Below, piece by piece: positions 63,776 to 64,000 of a stretch of 64,000 bases of DNA. Under the pieces are notes generated by a model that saw only the letters and a list, made by a program, of their open reading frames with translations, ran no database searches and was not told where the DNA came from. Within the stretch, counting starts at the first letter, position 1. Every line of letters begins with the position of its first letter. Made by a program: the position numbers and the translations under genes. The stretch is from Variovorax sp. PBL-E5 (GTDB lineage Bacteria > Pseudomonadota > Gammaproteobacteria > Burkholderiales > Burkholderiaceae_C), in NCBI RefSeq assembly GCF_901827185.1, contig NZ_LR594671.1:744001-808000 (forward strand), in the 5' to 3' direction.

Positions 63776-64000
63776 ATCGAACACCACGCTCAAGGCCCGG
63801 CTGGCGCGTGCCGACATCGTGCTCGCGCCCGGCATCTACGACGCGCTGAGCGCGCTGATCGCCGAGCAGGCCGGCTTCGAGGCGCTGTACCTCTCGGGCG
63901 CCTCGATCGCGTACACGCGGCTCGGGCGCTCCGACGTCGGACTCACCACCTTCAGCGAAGTCGCCGACACGCTGGCGCGCATCACCGAGCGCGTCACCGT
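63765..64000 (+). CDS. PrpB-like isocitrate lyase/PEP mutase-family protein, N-terminal part
   Basis: The first 78 residues before the window edge begin MTNESNTTLKARLARADIVL. APGIYDALSALIAEQAGFEA follows, then YLSGASIAYTRLGRSDVG and TTFSEVADTLARI. This is the N-terminal half-barrel of the isocitrate lyase/phosphoenolpyruvate mutase superfamily (methylisocitrate lyase, 2,3-dimethylmalate lyase, oxaloacetate decarboxylase). With a LeuCD-like hydratase and a PrpD-like protein in the same cluster, C-C cleavage of a substituted malate is the natural guess. The active-site K-K-C-G motif lies beyond the window, so the subfamily cannot be checked. Confidence 0.85.
   Translation, partial: MTNESNTTLKARLARADIVLAPGIYDALSALIAEQAGFEALYLSGASIAYTRLGRSDVGLTTFSEVADTLARITERVT

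Overview
The window looks like chromosome from a high-GC betaproteobacterium of the Burkholderiales, most like the Variovorax/Comamonadaceae group. The basis is dense, GC-rich third codon positions, many stop/start overlaps of the ATGA type, Bug-type (TctC-like) solute-binding proteins, an abundance of branched-chain-type ABC importers, and GC-rich intergenic palindromes of a kind familiar from that family. The genus is an inference; no rRNA or other marker gene is present. No tRNA, insertion sequence, prophage or CRISPR array was seen.

Layout. 1-9.7 kb: a partial MFS exporter with its MerR regulator; a TMEM165/GDT1-family Mn exporter behind a clear yybP-ykoY Mn2+ riboswitch; then a tightly coupled minus-strand operon gnd-zwf-HAD-tal-tkt-pgm for the oxidative and non-oxidative pentose phosphate pathway. 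9.9-22.2 kb: a TetR regulator divergent from an apparent N-heterocycle (pyridine-type) catabolic operon with a NicX-like ring-cleavage dioxygenase, a CoxG-like protein, a three-subunit molybdenum hydroxylase, an alpha/beta hydrolase, a five-gene branched-chain-type ABC importer and a second hydrolase. 22.3-31.6 kb: a LuxR-type regulator divergent from an amidase and an amide/urea-type ABC importer with a fused permease-ATPase, then a racemase-fold protein, a VOC protein and another hydrolase. 31.8-36.3 kb: miscellaneous envelope and small proteins, including a frameshifted exported protein and a Gln-rich DUF3300 lipoprotein.

36.3-45.7 kb: an acid-sugar catabolic locus. A GntR/FadR regulator, an altronate/galactarate dehydratase-type enzyme and an Ldh2-type dehydrogenase lie on the minus strand. 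Divergent from them are an SDR, a fumarylacetoacetate-hydrolase-fold enzyme, a polar-amino-acid-type ABC importer and an enolase-superfamily dehydratase. Together the enzymes fit dehydration, C4 oxidation and C-C hydrolysis of an aldonic or aldaric acid. 45.7-46.9 kb: two small unknown proteins and a collapsed LuxR/MalT-type (LAL) regulator pseudogene.

47.0-64.0 kb: the most unusual block. A HutC-type GntR regulator leads an operon with a branched-chain-type ABC importer, two Bug-type binding proteins without TctAB, an aconitase/LeuCD-like hydratase and an MmgE/PrpD protein. After a 470-base gap holding large palindromes come HyuB, HyuA, an isochorismatase-fold protein whose usual catalytic Cys is Gly, a fumarate-reductase-like flavoprotein and the start of a PrpB-like C-C lyase. 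The set suggests uptake, ring opening, hydration and lyase cleavage of a cyclic amide, imide or branched dicarboxylate. I do not recognise it as a described pathway.
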